From positions 626,032 to 690,031 of the forward strand of contig NZ_GL877878.1 of assembly GCF_000194155.1 (NCBI RefSeq): a stretch of DNA of 64,000 bases, given 5' to 3'. Shown piece after piece: positions 41,783-50,661 of the stretch; position 1 is the first letter of the stretch, and every line of letters begins with the position of its first letter. The stretch comes from Saccharopolyspora spinosa NRRL 18395. Its GTDB lineage: Bacteria > Actinomycetota > Actinomycetes > Mycobacteriales > Pseudonocardiaceae. The position numbers and the translations under genes are program-made. The notes beneath the pieces were generated by a model. That model did not search any database, was not told the DNA's origin, and saw only the letters and a program-made list of their open reading frames with translations.

Positions 41783-42499
41783 TCAGTAGCCCGAGTAGCT
41801 ACTGCCGGACCTCATGCCTGCGACGCCGGGGACGTCGCCGACCGAGCCGTAGGTCGTGATCGCGTACCGGGTGGCCGCGATGATGTTGTCGACCGGGTTG
41901 TAGATGTCGCCGTGGCCGGGCAGCGCGTAGGACTGGAAGGTCGGCTCGATGGTCTGCATCAGACCGATCGACGGGGTGCCGGCCGCCGCGTTGGAGTCCC
42001 AGTTGTTGGTGGCGTTCGGGTCTCCGTTGGATTCGTGCATGATGATCATGCGGATCGCGTCGCCGTCGATCTGGTCGCGCGGGATGCCGTTCTTCTCCAG
42101 AACGCCGATCGCCTCGTTGATCCAGCCGCCGATCTGGTCCTTGGGTTTCTCGACCACCTGCTCGGCGGGCGGCTCCTGCTTCGCTGGTTCGGGGGCAGCT
42201 TCGGGGGCGGGCTGCGCGGCGGGAGCGGGGGCGACCTCAAGGGCGGGGGCTTGCGCGGGCGCCGCCTGGACGGGGAGCTGCTCAGCGGCCAGCGCGGTGA
42301 CGTACGCGGTGGCCTGCACCGGGGGGGCCTCGGTCTTCGTGCCTGCGGCGGAGGTGAACACGCCGATCACGCCGAACGCGGCCACGGCCACACCGAGCTG
42401 CAGGGACCGCGACTTCAGGGGAACGCGGTGCCGGTCGGCGAGGCGGGTACTTCGGTCGGGGATGTTCTGGTCGGGGATGTTCGGTTGGTCGGGGGTCAC
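41783..42499 (-). CDS. Membrane-anchored or secreted lytic transglycosylase (SLT fold)
   Basis: GTG at 42499 gives 238 aa; a longer frame to 42574 lacks a better start. A basic cytosolic N-terminus leads into a signal or anchor (SLQLGVAVAAFGVIGVFTSA, about 32-51). An Ala/Pro/Glu-rich linker follows (about 75-125), then the SLT-like domain (about 130-238) with the catalytic Glu in IIMHESNGDPNATNN and GTPSIGLMQTIEPTFQSY. The fold cuts the glycan strands of peptidoglycan. Similar short actinobacterial proteins are compared with resuscitation factors. It converges with no neighbour and no ribosome site is evident. Confidence 0.82.
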   Translation of the reverse strand: MTPDQPNIPDQNIPDRSTRLADRHRVPLKSRSLQLGVAVAAFGVIGVFTSAAGTKTEAPPVQATAYVTALAAEQLPVQAAPAQAPALEVAPAPAAQPAPEAAPEPAKQEPPAEQVVEKPKDQIGGWINEAIGVLEKNGIPRDQIDGDAIRMIIMHESNGDPNATNNWDSNAAAGTPSIGLMQTIEPTFQSYALPGHGDIYNPVDNIIAATRYAITTYGSVGDVPGVAGMRSGSSYSGY

Positions 42500-42600
42500 G
42501 AGAACCGAGAATCCGGGACGGAGAGTGCATGCGCACCGAGGTTTGTACGTACACGAGTACCTAGGTTCGACCAATTGGGCGACGATTCGAGGCGACTCGA

Positions 42601-44973
42601 TTACGGAAAGCGAGATTGCCTGGAAATGGTGTCGCTCGTGTCACTCGTCTTCTGCGCGGCCACCCAGCCGCCGATCTGCGCCCGCGACGAGAAGTCGAGC
42701 TTGGTCAGGATGTTCTGCACGTGGCCCTCGACGGTGCGCTGCGCGATCACCAAGTTCTCGGCGATCTCCTTGTTCGTGTTGCCCTGCGCGACCAGCCCCG
42801 CGATCTGACGCTCGCGCCGGGTCAACGGCATCGGGTGCACGTTGTCGTCGGTGCGCGGCCGCGCGTGCCGCTTGACCTCCAGCGCGAAGTCGATGGTGTC
42901 CGCCAACGACAGCTGGCGGCCGCGGTCGAACGCCGACTGGAAGTCCGGATCCCCGAGCCCGGAGCGGGTCTGCGCCTCGTGCTCGTCGTGGTCTCCGGCG
43001 AACCTCGCCCAGAAGCCGGGTGCCGCCCGCACGGCGTCCCACACCGCCGAGGCCGCGCCGAACAGCCGGGCGGCGCGGTCGTTCCTGCCCTGCTGCTGCG
43101 CGATCCAGGCGAGGGTGTCGATGTTGAAGGCCATGCCCAGCCGGTTGTCCAGCTCGCGCTGCAGCCGCAGCGCCTCCTTCGCCGCGGCCTCGGCCCGCTC
43201 CGGTTCGCCCCGCCGCGCCTCGACCTGCGCCGACGCCCACAGCGAGTAGGAGCGCCAGTACAGCTCGCCGAGCTCGGTCGACGACCGGATGCCTTCCGAG
43301 AGCAGCTCCAGCCCGGACTCGTGATCTCCGCCCAAGCCCTTGATCAGGCCGAGCCCGAACAGGGCGAACAGCTCGCCGACGAGCACGTCGTGCTTGCGGA
43401 ACCGGCTGAGCGCGTCCTCCGCCAGCCCGGCGGCGCGCGGCGAGTCGTTCAGGAAGAACGCCGCCAGCCCGCGCACCAGCGCCAGGTACGCCTTCTCCGT
43501 CTCCTCACCGCGCTGGGTGGCCAGCACCGTGGCCTGCTCCGCCGTCGGCAGGACCTTGTCGAGATCGCCCTGCAACAGGGCGAACCACGCGCTGATCCAC
43601 AACGCGCGCACCCTCTCGGGCACTTCGGTGGGCGCGATGGCCAACGCCTGGTCGAGCCAGTGCCGGGCCTCGCCGTTGAGACCGCGGATGCCCCAGTACT
43701 GCCAGAGGTCGGTGCACATCTGCAGCGCTACCCCGGCCGTTTCCGGGCTCGCCGCGGCCGTGTGCAGCGCGACGCGCAGGTTGCCCTGGTCGCTGCGCAG
43801 CCGGTTGACCCAGGCGACCTGGTCCGGGCCGATCCACTCCGCGGCGAAGCGCCCGGCCAGATCGGAGTACCAGGCGCAGTGCCGCTGCCGCATGGTCGCC
43901 AGCTCGCCGGACTCGACGAGCTTGTCCTGGCCGTATTCGCGCAGGGTGTGCGGCAGCCGGAAGCGGACCTCGCTGCCTTCCTCCTCGCGCATCAGCACCG
44001 ACTTGTCCACCAGCGAGTGGATGGCGCCCAGCACATCGGCGTCCGACAGCCCGTTGCCGGCCACGTGCTCGGCGGCCGCGAGGTCGAAGGAGCCGGAGAA
44101 CACCGACACCCGCGCCCACGTGATCCGGTCCTGGGTGGTGGCCAGTTCGTAGCTCCAGTCGATCAACGCGCGCAGCGTCTGTTGCCGGGCGGGAGCGCCG
44201 CGACGGCCCTCGGTGAGCAGGTCGTAGCGCTCGGCCAGGCGTTCTTCCAGCTGCTGGAGCGACAACGACCGCAGCCGGACCGCCGCCAGCTCTATCGCCA
44301 GCGGGTTGCCGTCGAGGTGGTGGCACAGCCGCATGAGGGCGATGGCGTTCTCGTCGTTGGTGACCTCGAACCCGGGGACCGCGGCCTTGGCCCGTTCGAT
44401 GAACAGCCGCACCGAGGCGAACTGCTCGTAGGACTCCGGTGGCGGCAGGTGCTCGATGTCGGGCACCTGCAGTGGCGGGACGACCATGGTCGCCTCACCG
44501 GCGACGCCGAGCGATTGCCTGCTGGTGGCCAGCACCCGCACCCCGGGGCACCAGCGCACCACCGCGTCCACCAGCAGCGCGACGTCCTCGATCACGTGCT
44601 CGCAGTTGTCCAGCACGAGCAGCATCTCGCGGGACTTGAGCTGCTCGATGACGGTGTCGATGTCCTCCCCGCCGGACGGGCCGCCGATGCCGAGCTGCTC
44701 GATGACCGCGTCGACCACCAGCGAACCGTCCCGGATGTCCTCCAGTTCGACGCACCACGCCTTGCCGCGGAACGAGCGGCGCATGTTGCCCGCGACCCGC
44801 ATCGCCAGGCGGGTCTTGCCCACGCCGCCGGGGCCGGTGAGGGTCACGACCCGGGATTCGGCCAGCAGTCGCTTGGTGAGGGTGATCTCACGGCGTCGGC
44901 CGACGAAGCTCGTGACGTCGGCCGGGAGGTTGCCCGCTGGCTCCCGCACACGGGCTCGCACAGTGGAGACCAC
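42601..44973 (-). CDS. NB-ARC / LuxR-type large transcriptional regulator
   Basis: 790 aa from GTG at 44973. The P-loop is VVTLTGPGGVGKTRLAMRVAG (about 40-60), Walker B is MLLVLDNCEHVIEDV, and LATSRQSLGVAGEATMVVPP and GNPLAIELAAVRLRSLS complete the NB-ARC core. A TPR-like repeat region spans about 350-690. A C-terminal LuxR helix-turn-helix follows (LTRRERQIAGLVAQGNTNKE and VEGHVQNILTKL). These ATP-dependent regulators often control secondary metabolism or stress. It is separated from the transglycosylase gene by 101 bp. The target is unknown. Confidence 0.9.
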   Translation of the reverse strand: MVSTVRARVREPAGNLPADVTSFVGRRREITLTKRLLAESRVVTLTGPGGVGKTRLAMRVAGNMRRSFRGKAWCVELEDIRDGSLVVDAVIEQLGIGGPSGGEDIDTVIEQLKSREMLLVLDNCEHVIEDVALLVDAVVRWCPGVRVLATSRQSLGVAGEATMVVPPLQVPDIEHLPPPESYEQFASVRLFIERAKAAVPGFEVTNDENAIALMRLCHHLDGNPLAIELAAVRLRSLSLQQLEERLAERYDLLTEGRRGAPARQQTLRALIDWSYELATTQDRITWARVSVFSGSFDLAAAEHVAGNGLSDADVLGAIHSLVDKSVLMREEEGSEVRFRLPHTLREYGQDKLVESGELATMRQRHCAWYSDLAGRFAAEWIGPDQVAWVNRLRSDQGNLRVALHTAAASPETAGVALQMCTDLWQYWGIRGLNGEARHWLDQALAIAPTEVPERVRALWISAWFALLQGDLDKVLPTAEQATVLATQRGEETEKAYLALVRGLAAFFLNDSPRAAGLAEDALSRFRKHDVLVGELFALFGLGLIKGLGGDHESGLELLSEGIRSSTELGELYWRSYSLWASAQVEARRGEPERAEAAAKEALRLQRELDNRLGMAFNIDTLAWIAQQQGRNDRAARLFGAASAVWDAVRAAPGFWARFAGDHDEHEAQTRSGLGDPDFQSAFDRGRQLSLADTIDFALEVKRHARPRTDDNVHPMPLTRRERQIAGLVAQGNTNKEIAENLVIAQRTVEGHVQNILTKLDFSSRAQIGGWVAAQKTSDTSDTISRQSRFP

Positions 44974-45024
44974 GCTTCGAGCTTAACCCGCTGTGCGGTG
45001 CCTGACCTGGGATCTTGGTCCAGG

Positions 45025-45255
45025 CTAGCCGGTATCCCGGAGTCCGGCGAGCACGATGCGCAGGTTCCGCCGCCGCTGGTCGTCGGCGGCCGGCAGCCCG
45101 ATGGTGCGGTCCCCGGTCAGCACGGAGGTGAGGACGAACGGCACGTCCTCGCGCATGGCACCGTCGAGGCCGTGAGCGCGTTGACCCTCGACCAACCACT
45201 GGCTGACCTGCACGAACAGACCCGGCTCCTCGTCGAGCGCTGCCAGCGGGGGCGG
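45025..45255 (-). pseudogene. C-terminal remnant of a TetR-family regulator
   Basis: The frame encodes LAALDEEPGLFVQVSQWLVE, then DVPFVLTSVLTGDRTIGLPA and a closing LRIVLAGLRDTG. This looks like the last 75 or so residues of a TetR ligand-binding domain. No helix-turn-helix precedes it; upstream bases belong to the region next to the lamin-tail protein. The N-terminal part seems to have been deleted. Confidence 0.5.
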
Positions 45256-45282
45256 GCGCGTTCAGCTCAATTGCCCTCGGGA

Positions 45283-46149
45283 CTACCGGTCAGTCCTTTT
45301 CACCCCAACGAGAGCCTCGTCGCCGTACGCCAAGTCGGAGACGTAGTGCCCGTTCGCGTCGCGCAGCCTGGCGACATCGCCCTTGTCGTTCCAAATCGGT
45401 CGCTTGCTGCCGTAGGAGAAGCCGCCGTAACCGGGGTGCATCTCGTTGGTGTAGACGCGGATCCGCTGCCCCGGCTGCAGCACCGTCTCGGGCGGGAAGG
45501 CGAAGTCCTGCCCGGGGGCGTCGGCCCCCAGCACCCAGCCGGACATCTCAGCGCTCACGGTGCCCCGGTTCTGGATCTCGACGTACTGGTCGGCTTGGGT
45601 TCCCTTCAACTTCCCCTTGTAGACCACCTCGGTCACCACGACATCCGGCTTGCCCATCCGGGAGAACATGGCGATTACGTGAGCGCTGTTCGATCCGTTC
45701 TCGGGGCTCTTGAACTGCCTGACGATCTGCCCGTCCTGCTTGAACCCGCTGATTACAACTGCATATTCCGCGCCGTTGACCTTCACCGTCTCGGGAGAGA
45801 CGAACGCCGGCAGGTCGACCAAGTCCGCCGGGGCCGCCGAGTCGTTCGGCGTTTCGAAGTGGTGGAAGCGGAAGCTGAAGTCCCCCTTGGTTCCGTCGTC
45901 GAATTCGACTTCGACCTTGAGATCCACGTCGAACTGGTTCGATGACATGGGTGTGGTCGGGAAGTTCTGGTGGGTGAAGATGCCCAACGTGAACTCTTGA
46001 CCGTCGAGCCGCATGTCGACCCTGCCGCCGCGGAACTCGTATCCGCTCCCGCCATCGCCCCACGTCACGTGCTCGGTGTCCAGGCCTGATGCTTCCGTGG
46101 CGGGGAGGCTGATCGACGACCAGGTGCCCGAAGTAGTAGCCGTGCTCAT
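45283..46149 (-). CDS. Choice-of-anchor / lamin-tail domain protein
   Basis: 288 aa from ATG at 46149, with AGGAG upstream. Residues about 8-150 resemble choice-of-anchor-type beta domains (EHVTWGDGGSGYEFRGGRVD, FTLGIFTHQNFPT, FRFHHFETPND). Residues about 165-285 are a lamin-tail (LTD) beta sandwich with VVTEVVYKGKLKGTQADQYV, EIQNRGTVSAEMSGWVLG, and PPETVLQPGQRIRVYTNE. No signal peptide is visible, which is odd for these usually extracellular domains. The G+C is lower than in the neighbours. The function is unknown, possibly surface or protein binding. Confidence 0.72.
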   Translation of the reverse strand: MSTATTSGTWSSISLPATEASGLDTEHVTWGDGGSGYEFRGGRVDMRLDGQEFTLGIFTHQNFPTTPMSSNQFDVDLKVEVEFDDGTKGDFSFRFHHFETPNDSAAPADLVDLPAFVSPETVKVNGAEYAVVISGFKQDGQIVRQFKSPENGSNSAHVIAMFSRMGKPDVVVTEVVYKGKLKGTQADQYVEIQNRGTVSAEMSGWVLGADAPGQDFAFPPETVLQPGQRIRVYTNEMHPGYGGFSYGSKRPIWNDKGDVARLRDANGHYVSDLAYGDEALVGVKRTDR

Positions 46150-46275
46150 AGGTGCATCTCCTAAATGCGAGCAGAATTCGTTGAGAAGCGACCTGAAGAG
46201 AAGCGCCGAGTTCTCGTTGATTCCGGCGGCGCACGTGTTGGACGGTTCTCGACAGGCTCGTCATCTACGGTCTGG

Positions 46276-46452
46276 TCACAGCTTCATGGTCACCACTGCT
46301 TGCCCACGAACGTGGCTCCGAGAGCGCACAACCGCATGAAGCCAACCTGCAAGAGCCCGAAACTGGTCACGCCCCGACGGCAGCCGCGTGCGGACGTCGG
46401 GGGTGAGCAAGGCGAGCTCGCTGCTGATGACCGCCTCCGCATCGTCGTCCAT
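46276..46452 (-). pseudogene. Remnant of a DUF4440/SnoaL-like gene
   Basis: ATG at 46452 begins DDDAEAVISSELALLTPDVR, which resembles the N-terminus of DUF4440 (NTF2-fold) proteins. After about residue 22 the similarity ends and the frame closes at 58 aa. The rest of the domain is missing. The remaining bases of 46150-46534 hold the ribosome site of the lamin-tail gene and the promoter of the next plus-strand gene. Confidence 0.35.
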
Positions 46453-46522
46453 GCATCGAAGCTAACGCCGCAGTCACGCGGGTTTTCCGCACACCGCTCC
46501 GCGTTCTGCCATCCGCCGGTCA

Positions 46523-46528
46523 TAGGGT
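46523..46528 (+). promoter_or_regulatory. -10 box TAGGGT for leaderless DUF2461 gene
   Basis: TAGGGT ends 6 bases before GTG 46535, the same geometry as at priA, hisH and lgt. Confidence 0.5.
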
Positions 46529-46534
46529 GGCGGT

Positions 46535-47200
46535 GTGCGGTTCGAAGGTTTCGGGGAAGGTGCGCTGGAGTTCTTCGACGGTCTCCGGGCCGACAACTCC
46601 AAGGCTTATTGGGGCGACAACCTCGCTCTTTACCAGGAGCACGTTCGGGCTCCGATGGAGGCGTTGCTCGCTGAGCTGGAGCCCGAGTTCGCGACCGGGT
46701 TCGGGAAGGGCAAGGTCTTCCGGCCTTACCGGGACGTGCGTTTCAGCGCCGACAAGTCGCCCTACAAGACGCACTGCGGCGCCGTGATCGAGCAGGGGCG
46801 CGGGAGCGGCGCCTACTACGTCGAGGTCGGCGCGGACGGGATGCTCGTCGCCGGGGGCTGCTACCACACCGAGTCCGACCAGCTGGCCAGGTTCCGCACC
46901 GCGGTCGACGCCGACATCCACGGCGAGCGGCTGCGGGCGTTGCTGGCCGCGCTCGTCGGGCAGGGGTTTGAGATCGCGGGGGAGACCCTCAAGAGCCGGC
47001 CGCGCGGCTTCGCCACCGACCATCCCCGGCTGGACCTGCTGCGGCACCGCACGCTCTACGCGTTCCGCGCCTGGGAGTCCGACGACATCCTCTACGAGCG
47101 CGCTTGCCTGGACCGGGTTCGGCAGTCCTGGGTGGCGGTGTGCGAACTGAACCAGTGGTGCGCCGACCACATCGGAGTCACCGAGAAGAAGCGCCGCTGA
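46535..47200 (+). CDS. DUF2461 (TIGR02453) family protein
   Basis: 221 aa from GTG at 46535. Family segments: EFFDGLRADNSKAYWGDNL, FRPYRDVRFSADKSPYKTHC, GAYYVEVGADGMLVAGGCYH and LKSRPRGFATDHPRLDLLRH. Members are widespread soluble proteins of unknown biochemical role. The 3' end overlaps the convergent VanZ-like gene by 23 bp, so the two transcripts are antisense at their ends. Confidence 0.88.
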   Translation: MRFEGFGEGALEFFDGLRADNSKAYWGDNLALYQEHVRAPMEALLAELEPEFATGFGKGKVFRPYRDVRFSADKSPYKTHCGAVIEQGRGSGAYYVEVGADGMLVAGGCYHTESDQLARFRTAVDADIHGERLRALLAALVGQGFEIAGETLKSRPRGFATDHPRLDLLRHRTLYAFRAWESDDILYERACLDRVRQSWVAVCELNQWCADHIGVTEKKRR

Positions 47201-47549
47201 CCTGCCGCATCCGCCGCACGGCCGCCACGACCGCCCAGCCCGCCACCGCACCCGCCACGTCGACGAGCGCGTCGGCCACCTCGCAGCTGCGGCCGATCGG
47301 CAGCAGCCCCTGCAGGATCTCCGAGGCGGCCGCATAGCCCACCACGCCAGGCAGCAGCCTCGAGGTCCGGAATCCGGCGATGCGGCCGGTGGCCGCCAGC
47401 GTGCCGAACAGCACGAAGTGCACCACCTTGTCGGTGCCCGGCGGCGCGGTCGGTACTCCCGACGCCGGCATGAAGATGATCACCAGGCTGGCCAGCGCCG
47501 CGATCCCGAACGGCAGCCGGGTGAGCTGCGTTCTGTAATGATCCAGCAA
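47178..47549 (-). CDS. VanZ-like membrane protein
   Basis: 123 aa from a TTG at 47549. About four hydrophobic segments are present, with IFMPASGVPTAPPGTDKVVH, FVLFGTLAATG and EILQGLLPIGRSCEVADALV. The P-x-x-D-K-x-x-H and E-x-x-Q motifs are typical of VanZ-like proteins. VanZ itself gives low teicoplanin resistance, but most homologues have unknown roles. It is divergent from pyk. Confidence 0.85.
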   Translation of the reverse strand: MLDHYRTQLTRLPFGIAALASLVIIFMPASGVPTAPPGTDKVVHFVLFGTLAATGRIAGFRTSRLLPGVVGYAAASEILQGLLPIGRSCEVADALVDVAGAVAGWAVVAAVRRMRQVSGASSR

Positions 47550-47623
47550 CGATCTCCCCGATCGACGTCGACAGGCACGGCTGAGTGCTGCGCGCGTCGG
47601 TCAACAGACTACGCTGGCATAAC

Positions 47624-49045
47624 GTGAGTCGACGAGCCAAGATCGTTTGTACTATGGGCCCAGCCACCGCCACGCCGGACAAGGTGGCCGAGCTCGTCAG
47701 CAGCGGAATGGACGTCGCCCGGCTGAATTTCAGCCACGGCAGCCACGCCGACCACCAGCAGGTCTACGAGATGGTGCGGGCCGCGGCCAAGGAGACCGGT
47801 CGCGCCGTCGGCATCCTCGGTGACCTGCAGGGGCCGAAGATCCGCCTCGGCAAGTTCGCCGCCGGGCCGGTCGAGTGGCGAACCGGCGACACCGTGCGCA
47901 TCACGGTCGACGACGTCCAGGGCACCCACGACCGGGTGTCCACCACGTACAAGGGCCTCGCCAGCGATGCCAAGGTCGGCGACCGGTTGCTGGTCGACGA
48001 CGGCAAGGTGGGGCTGATCGTCACCGGCGTCGAGGACACCGACGTCATCTGCGAGGTGACGGAGGGTGGCCCGGTTTCGGACCACAAGGGAATTTCCTTG
48101 CCGGGTATGGATGTTTCGGTGCCGGCACTGTCCGAGAAGGATATTCAGGACCTGGAATTCGCGCTCGAGCTGGGCGTGGACTTCATCGCGCTGTCCTTCG
48201 TCCGCAGCCCGGCCGACATCGACCTGGTGCACCAGGTGATGGACCGGGTCGGCCGCCGCATCCCGGTGATCGCGAAGCTCGAGAAGCCGGAGGCGGTCGA
48301 CAACCTGGAGGCCATCGTGCTGGCCTTCGACGGCGTCATGGTCGCCCGCGGTGACCTCGGCGTCGAGTTGCCGCTTGAGCACGTGCCGCTGGTGCAGAAG
48401 AAGGCGATCCGGATCGCGCGGGAGAACGCGAAGCCGGTCATCGTCGCGACCCAGATGCTGGACTCCATGATCAACAACTCGCGTCCGACGCGGGCGGAGA
48501 CCTCCGACGTCGCCAACGCGGTGCTCGACGGCACCGACGCGGTGATGCTCTCCGGCGAGACCAGCGTCGGCCGCTACCCGATCGAGACCGTGCAGACGAT
48601 GGCACGCATCGTCGAAGCGGTCGAGGCGGGATCGACGGCACCGCCGCCGCTGAGCCACGTCCCGCGCACCAAGCGCGGGGTCATCTCCTACGCGGCGCGC
48701 GACATCGGCGAACGCCTCAACGCCAAGGCGCTGGTCGCGTTCACGCAGTCCGGCGACACCGTGCGCCGGTTGGCCCGGTTGCACACCAGGCTGCCGCTGC
48801 TGGCGTTCACCCCCGAGGAATCCGTGCGGAGTCAGCTCGCTCTCACTTGGGGGACGGAGACGTTCTTGGTCCCTAAGGTGGACACCACAGACCAGATGGT
48901 GCGGCAGGTGGACCAGGCGATGCTGTCGATCGGCCGGTCGCAGCGCGGCGACATGGTCGTCGTCGTCGCGGGCTCGCCGCCCGGCACGGTCGGTTCCACC
49001 AACCTCATCCGCGTGCACCGGCTGGGCGAGGAAGACCACGTCTGA
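47624..49045 (+). CDS. pyk: Pyruvate kinase
   Basis: 473 aa from GTG at 47624. Glycolytic transfer of phosphate from PEP to ADP. Visible: KIVCTMGPATATPDKVAEL, ARLNFSHGSHADH, GDLQGPKIRLG, the active-site segment IPVIAKLEKPEAVDNLEAIV with the catalytic Lys, VARGDLGVELPLEHVP, TQMLDSMINNSRPTRAETSD and VMLSGETSVGRYP. The C-terminal regulatory domain ends LIRVHRLGEEDHV. TACGCT at 47610-47615 lies 8 bases before the GTG with no ribosome site, so the mRNA has little or no leader. Confidence 0.97.
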   Translation: MSRRAKIVCTMGPATATPDKVAELVSSGMDVARLNFSHGSHADHQQVYEMVRAAAKETGRAVGILGDLQGPKIRLGKFAAGPVEWRTGDTVRITVDDVQGTHDRVSTTYKGLASDAKVGDRLLVDDGKVGLIVTGVEDTDVICEVTEGGPVSDHKGISLPGMDVSVPALSEKDIQDLEFALELGVDFIALSFVRSPADIDLVHQVMDRVGRRIPVIAKLEKPEAVDNLEAIVLAFDGVMVARGDLGVELPLEHVPLVQKKAIRIARENAKPVIVATQMLDSMINNSRPTRAETSDVANAVLDGTDAVMLSGETSVGRYPIETVQTMARIVEAVEAGSTAPPPLSHVPRTKRGVISYAARDIGERLNAKALVAFTQSGDTVRRLARLHTRLPLLAFTPEESVRSQLALTWGTETFLVPKVDTTDQMVRQVDQAMLSIGRSQRGDMVVVVAGSPPGTVGSTNLIRVHRLGEEDHV

Positions 49046-49117
49046 TCCGCATTCTCGGACGGGAGCCACCCGGCGCTCCCGTCCGGAGATCCGGCGTACT
49101 ACTCGGAGGAGCGCGCA

Positions 49118-50056
49118 GTGACCGAAGCTGCTCGAGCCGCTGCGGCCGACCCCACGGGAACCCACCTGCAGGACGAGGTCCCGCGCGACGTCAACGGCAT
49201 GCCGCACGGCCAACCGGTGCTCGACAGCCTGGTCGCGCTGCTCGACCTCGAACGCATCGAGGAGAACATCTTCCGCGGCGTCAGCCCGGCCTCCTCGCCG
49301 GTCCGCGTGTTCGGTGGCCAGGTCGCAGGCCAAGCGCTGGTCGCCGCCGGTCGCACCGTGCCGCCGGAGCGGCGGGTGCACTCGCTGCACGCCTACTTCA
49401 TCCGGCCCGGCGACCCAAGCATCCCGATCGTCTACGAGGTCGACCGCACCCGCGACGGCCGGTCGTTCACCACCCGCCGCGTGGTCGCCGTGCAGCGCGG
49501 CAAGACGATCTTCTCGCTGTCCGCGTCCTTCCAGGTGGACGAGGACGGCATCGACCACGCCGAGCCGATGCCCGAGGTGCCGGATCCCGAGACGCTGCCC
49601 ACCTTCGGCGAGCAGATCGGTCCGGTGATCGAGAAGCTCGGGCGTGCCCAGCCGAGGCCGATCGACGTGCGTTACGTGACCGAGCCGCCGTGGGTGAGCC
49701 GCGACCGCGGCCCGCGCGAGGCCCGCAGCCAGGTGTGGATGCGCGCCGACGGCGTGCTGCCCGACGACGACCTGCTGCACGTGTGCATCGCGGCCTTCGC
49801 CTCCGACATGACGCTGCTCGACGCGGTGCTGGCGCGGCACGGCGTGTACTGGGGCCTGGACAAGGTCAACGGCGCGAGCCTGGACCACGCGATGTGGTTC
49901 CACCGGCGCTTTCGCGCCGACGAGTGGCTGCTCTACGACTGCGCTTCGCCCAGCGCCTCCGGCGCTCGCGGCCTGGCCACCGGCCGGTTCTTCTCCCGCG
50001 ACGGCCAACTCGTCGCGACCGTCGTGCAGGAAGGCCTGCTCCGAGTAGGCGACTGA
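49118..50056 (+). CDS. tesB: Acyl-CoA thioesterase II
   Basis: 312 aa from GTG at 49118, behind GGAGGA. It is a double hot-dog protein: the N-terminal half has RVFGGQVAGQALVAAGRTVP and RRVHSLHAYFIRPGDPSIPI, the C-terminal half DDDLLHVCIAAFASDMTLLD, SLDHAMWFHRRFRADEWLLY and GRFFSRDGQLVATVVQEGLL. The catalytic Asp lies in the FASDMTLL segment. It hydrolyses medium and long acyl-CoA in the cytosol. It is 72 bp downstream of pyk and ends against a convergent Lrp-type gene. Confidence 0.95.
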   Translation: MTEAARAAAADPTGTHLQDEVPRDVNGMPHGQPVLDSLVALLDLERIEENIFRGVSPASSPVRVFGGQVAGQALVAAGRTVPPERRVHSLHAYFIRPGDPSIPIVYEVDRTRDGRSFTTRRVVAVQRGKTIFSLSASFQVDEDGIDHAEPMPEVPDPETLPTFGEQIGPVIEKLGRAQPRPIDVRYVTEPPWVSRDRGPREARSQVWMRADGVLPDDDLLHVCIAAFASDMTLLDAVLARHGVYWGLDKVNGASLDHAMWFHRRFRADEWLLYDCASPSASGARGLATGRFFSRDGQLVATVVQEGLLRVGD

Positions 50057-50569
50057 TCACGCCTCGCCGGACCGGCGGCGGCGCTTCGGGCGCAGGTGCC
50101 GTGGTTGCGTCAAGGCCCGGGTGTGCAGCTGCTCCAGCACGATCGAGCTGGTGAAGTGCCGGACCTCGGTGCGGGACGCGAGCCTGTCCACCAGGAACTC
50201 CTGCAGGTGCTTGGTGTCGGCGACCGCCACGTGCAGCAGGAAGTCGGCCTGCCCGCTGACGTGCAGCAGGGAGCGGGTTTCCGGCTGCGCCATCACGAAT
50301 TCCCGGAACATGTCGACGACTTCGCGGGTGTGCGGGCGGACGTTGATCGCCACCACCGCCTCCAGCGCCAGCCCCGTCGCGGCCGGGTTGACATCGATGT
50401 GCGACCCGGTGATCACGCCCAGTTCCCGCAACCTCCGAACCCGTTGCAGGCAGCTGGACGCCGCCAACCCGATCCGCTCGGCGAGCACCCGGTTCGGCAA
50501 GGTCGCGTCGTTCTGCAATTCCTCCAGGATCCGCCAGTCCACCGAATCAAGTTCTACAGATTCCTGCAC
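50057..50569 (-). CDS. Lrp/AsnC-family transcriptional regulator
   Basis: GTG at 50569 gives 170 aa; a longer frame to 50635 adds a non-family extension and overlaps the promoter area. The helix-turn-helix at about 8-55 has LDSVDWRILEELQNDATLPN and GLAASSCLQRVRRLRELGVI. The RAM ligand domain (about 70-145) has VVAINVRPHTREVVDMF and VSGQADFLLHVAVADTKHL. A basic tail ends RPKRRRRSGEA. Divergence from a LysE-type exporter suggests amino-acid-responsive control of export. Confidence 0.92.
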   Translation of the reverse strand: MQESVELDSVDWRILEELQNDATLPNRVLAERIGLAASSCLQRVRRLRELGVITGSHIDVNPAATGLALEAVVAINVRPHTREVVDMFREFVMAQPETRSLLHVSGQADFLLHVAVADTKHLQEFLVDRLASRTEVRHFTSSIVLEQLHTRALTQPRHLRPKRRRRSGEA

Positions 50570-50614
50570 AACCGAACATGCTATGGCGTGACTGGCGGAA
50601 CGGCGAACGAACAT

Positions 50615-50627
50615 CGGAAAATTTCGG
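50615..50627. promoter_or_regulatory. Candidate Lrp-type operator between the Lrp and LysE genes
   Basis: CGGAAAATTTCGG is an A/T-centred imperfect dyad in the 92-bp divergent region and has the AAATTT centre common in Lrp/AsnC sites. It lies about 35 bp upstream of the LysE start. Confidence 0.4.
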
Positions 50628-50661
50628 TATCCCACCGCTGATCCGATTCGAGGGAGCCGTC

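Noticed and set aside
42616-45945. A 1109-codon plus-strand open frame
   Set aside because: Antisense to the NB-ARC/LuxR regulator and the lamin-tail gene; no motifs and shadow composition.
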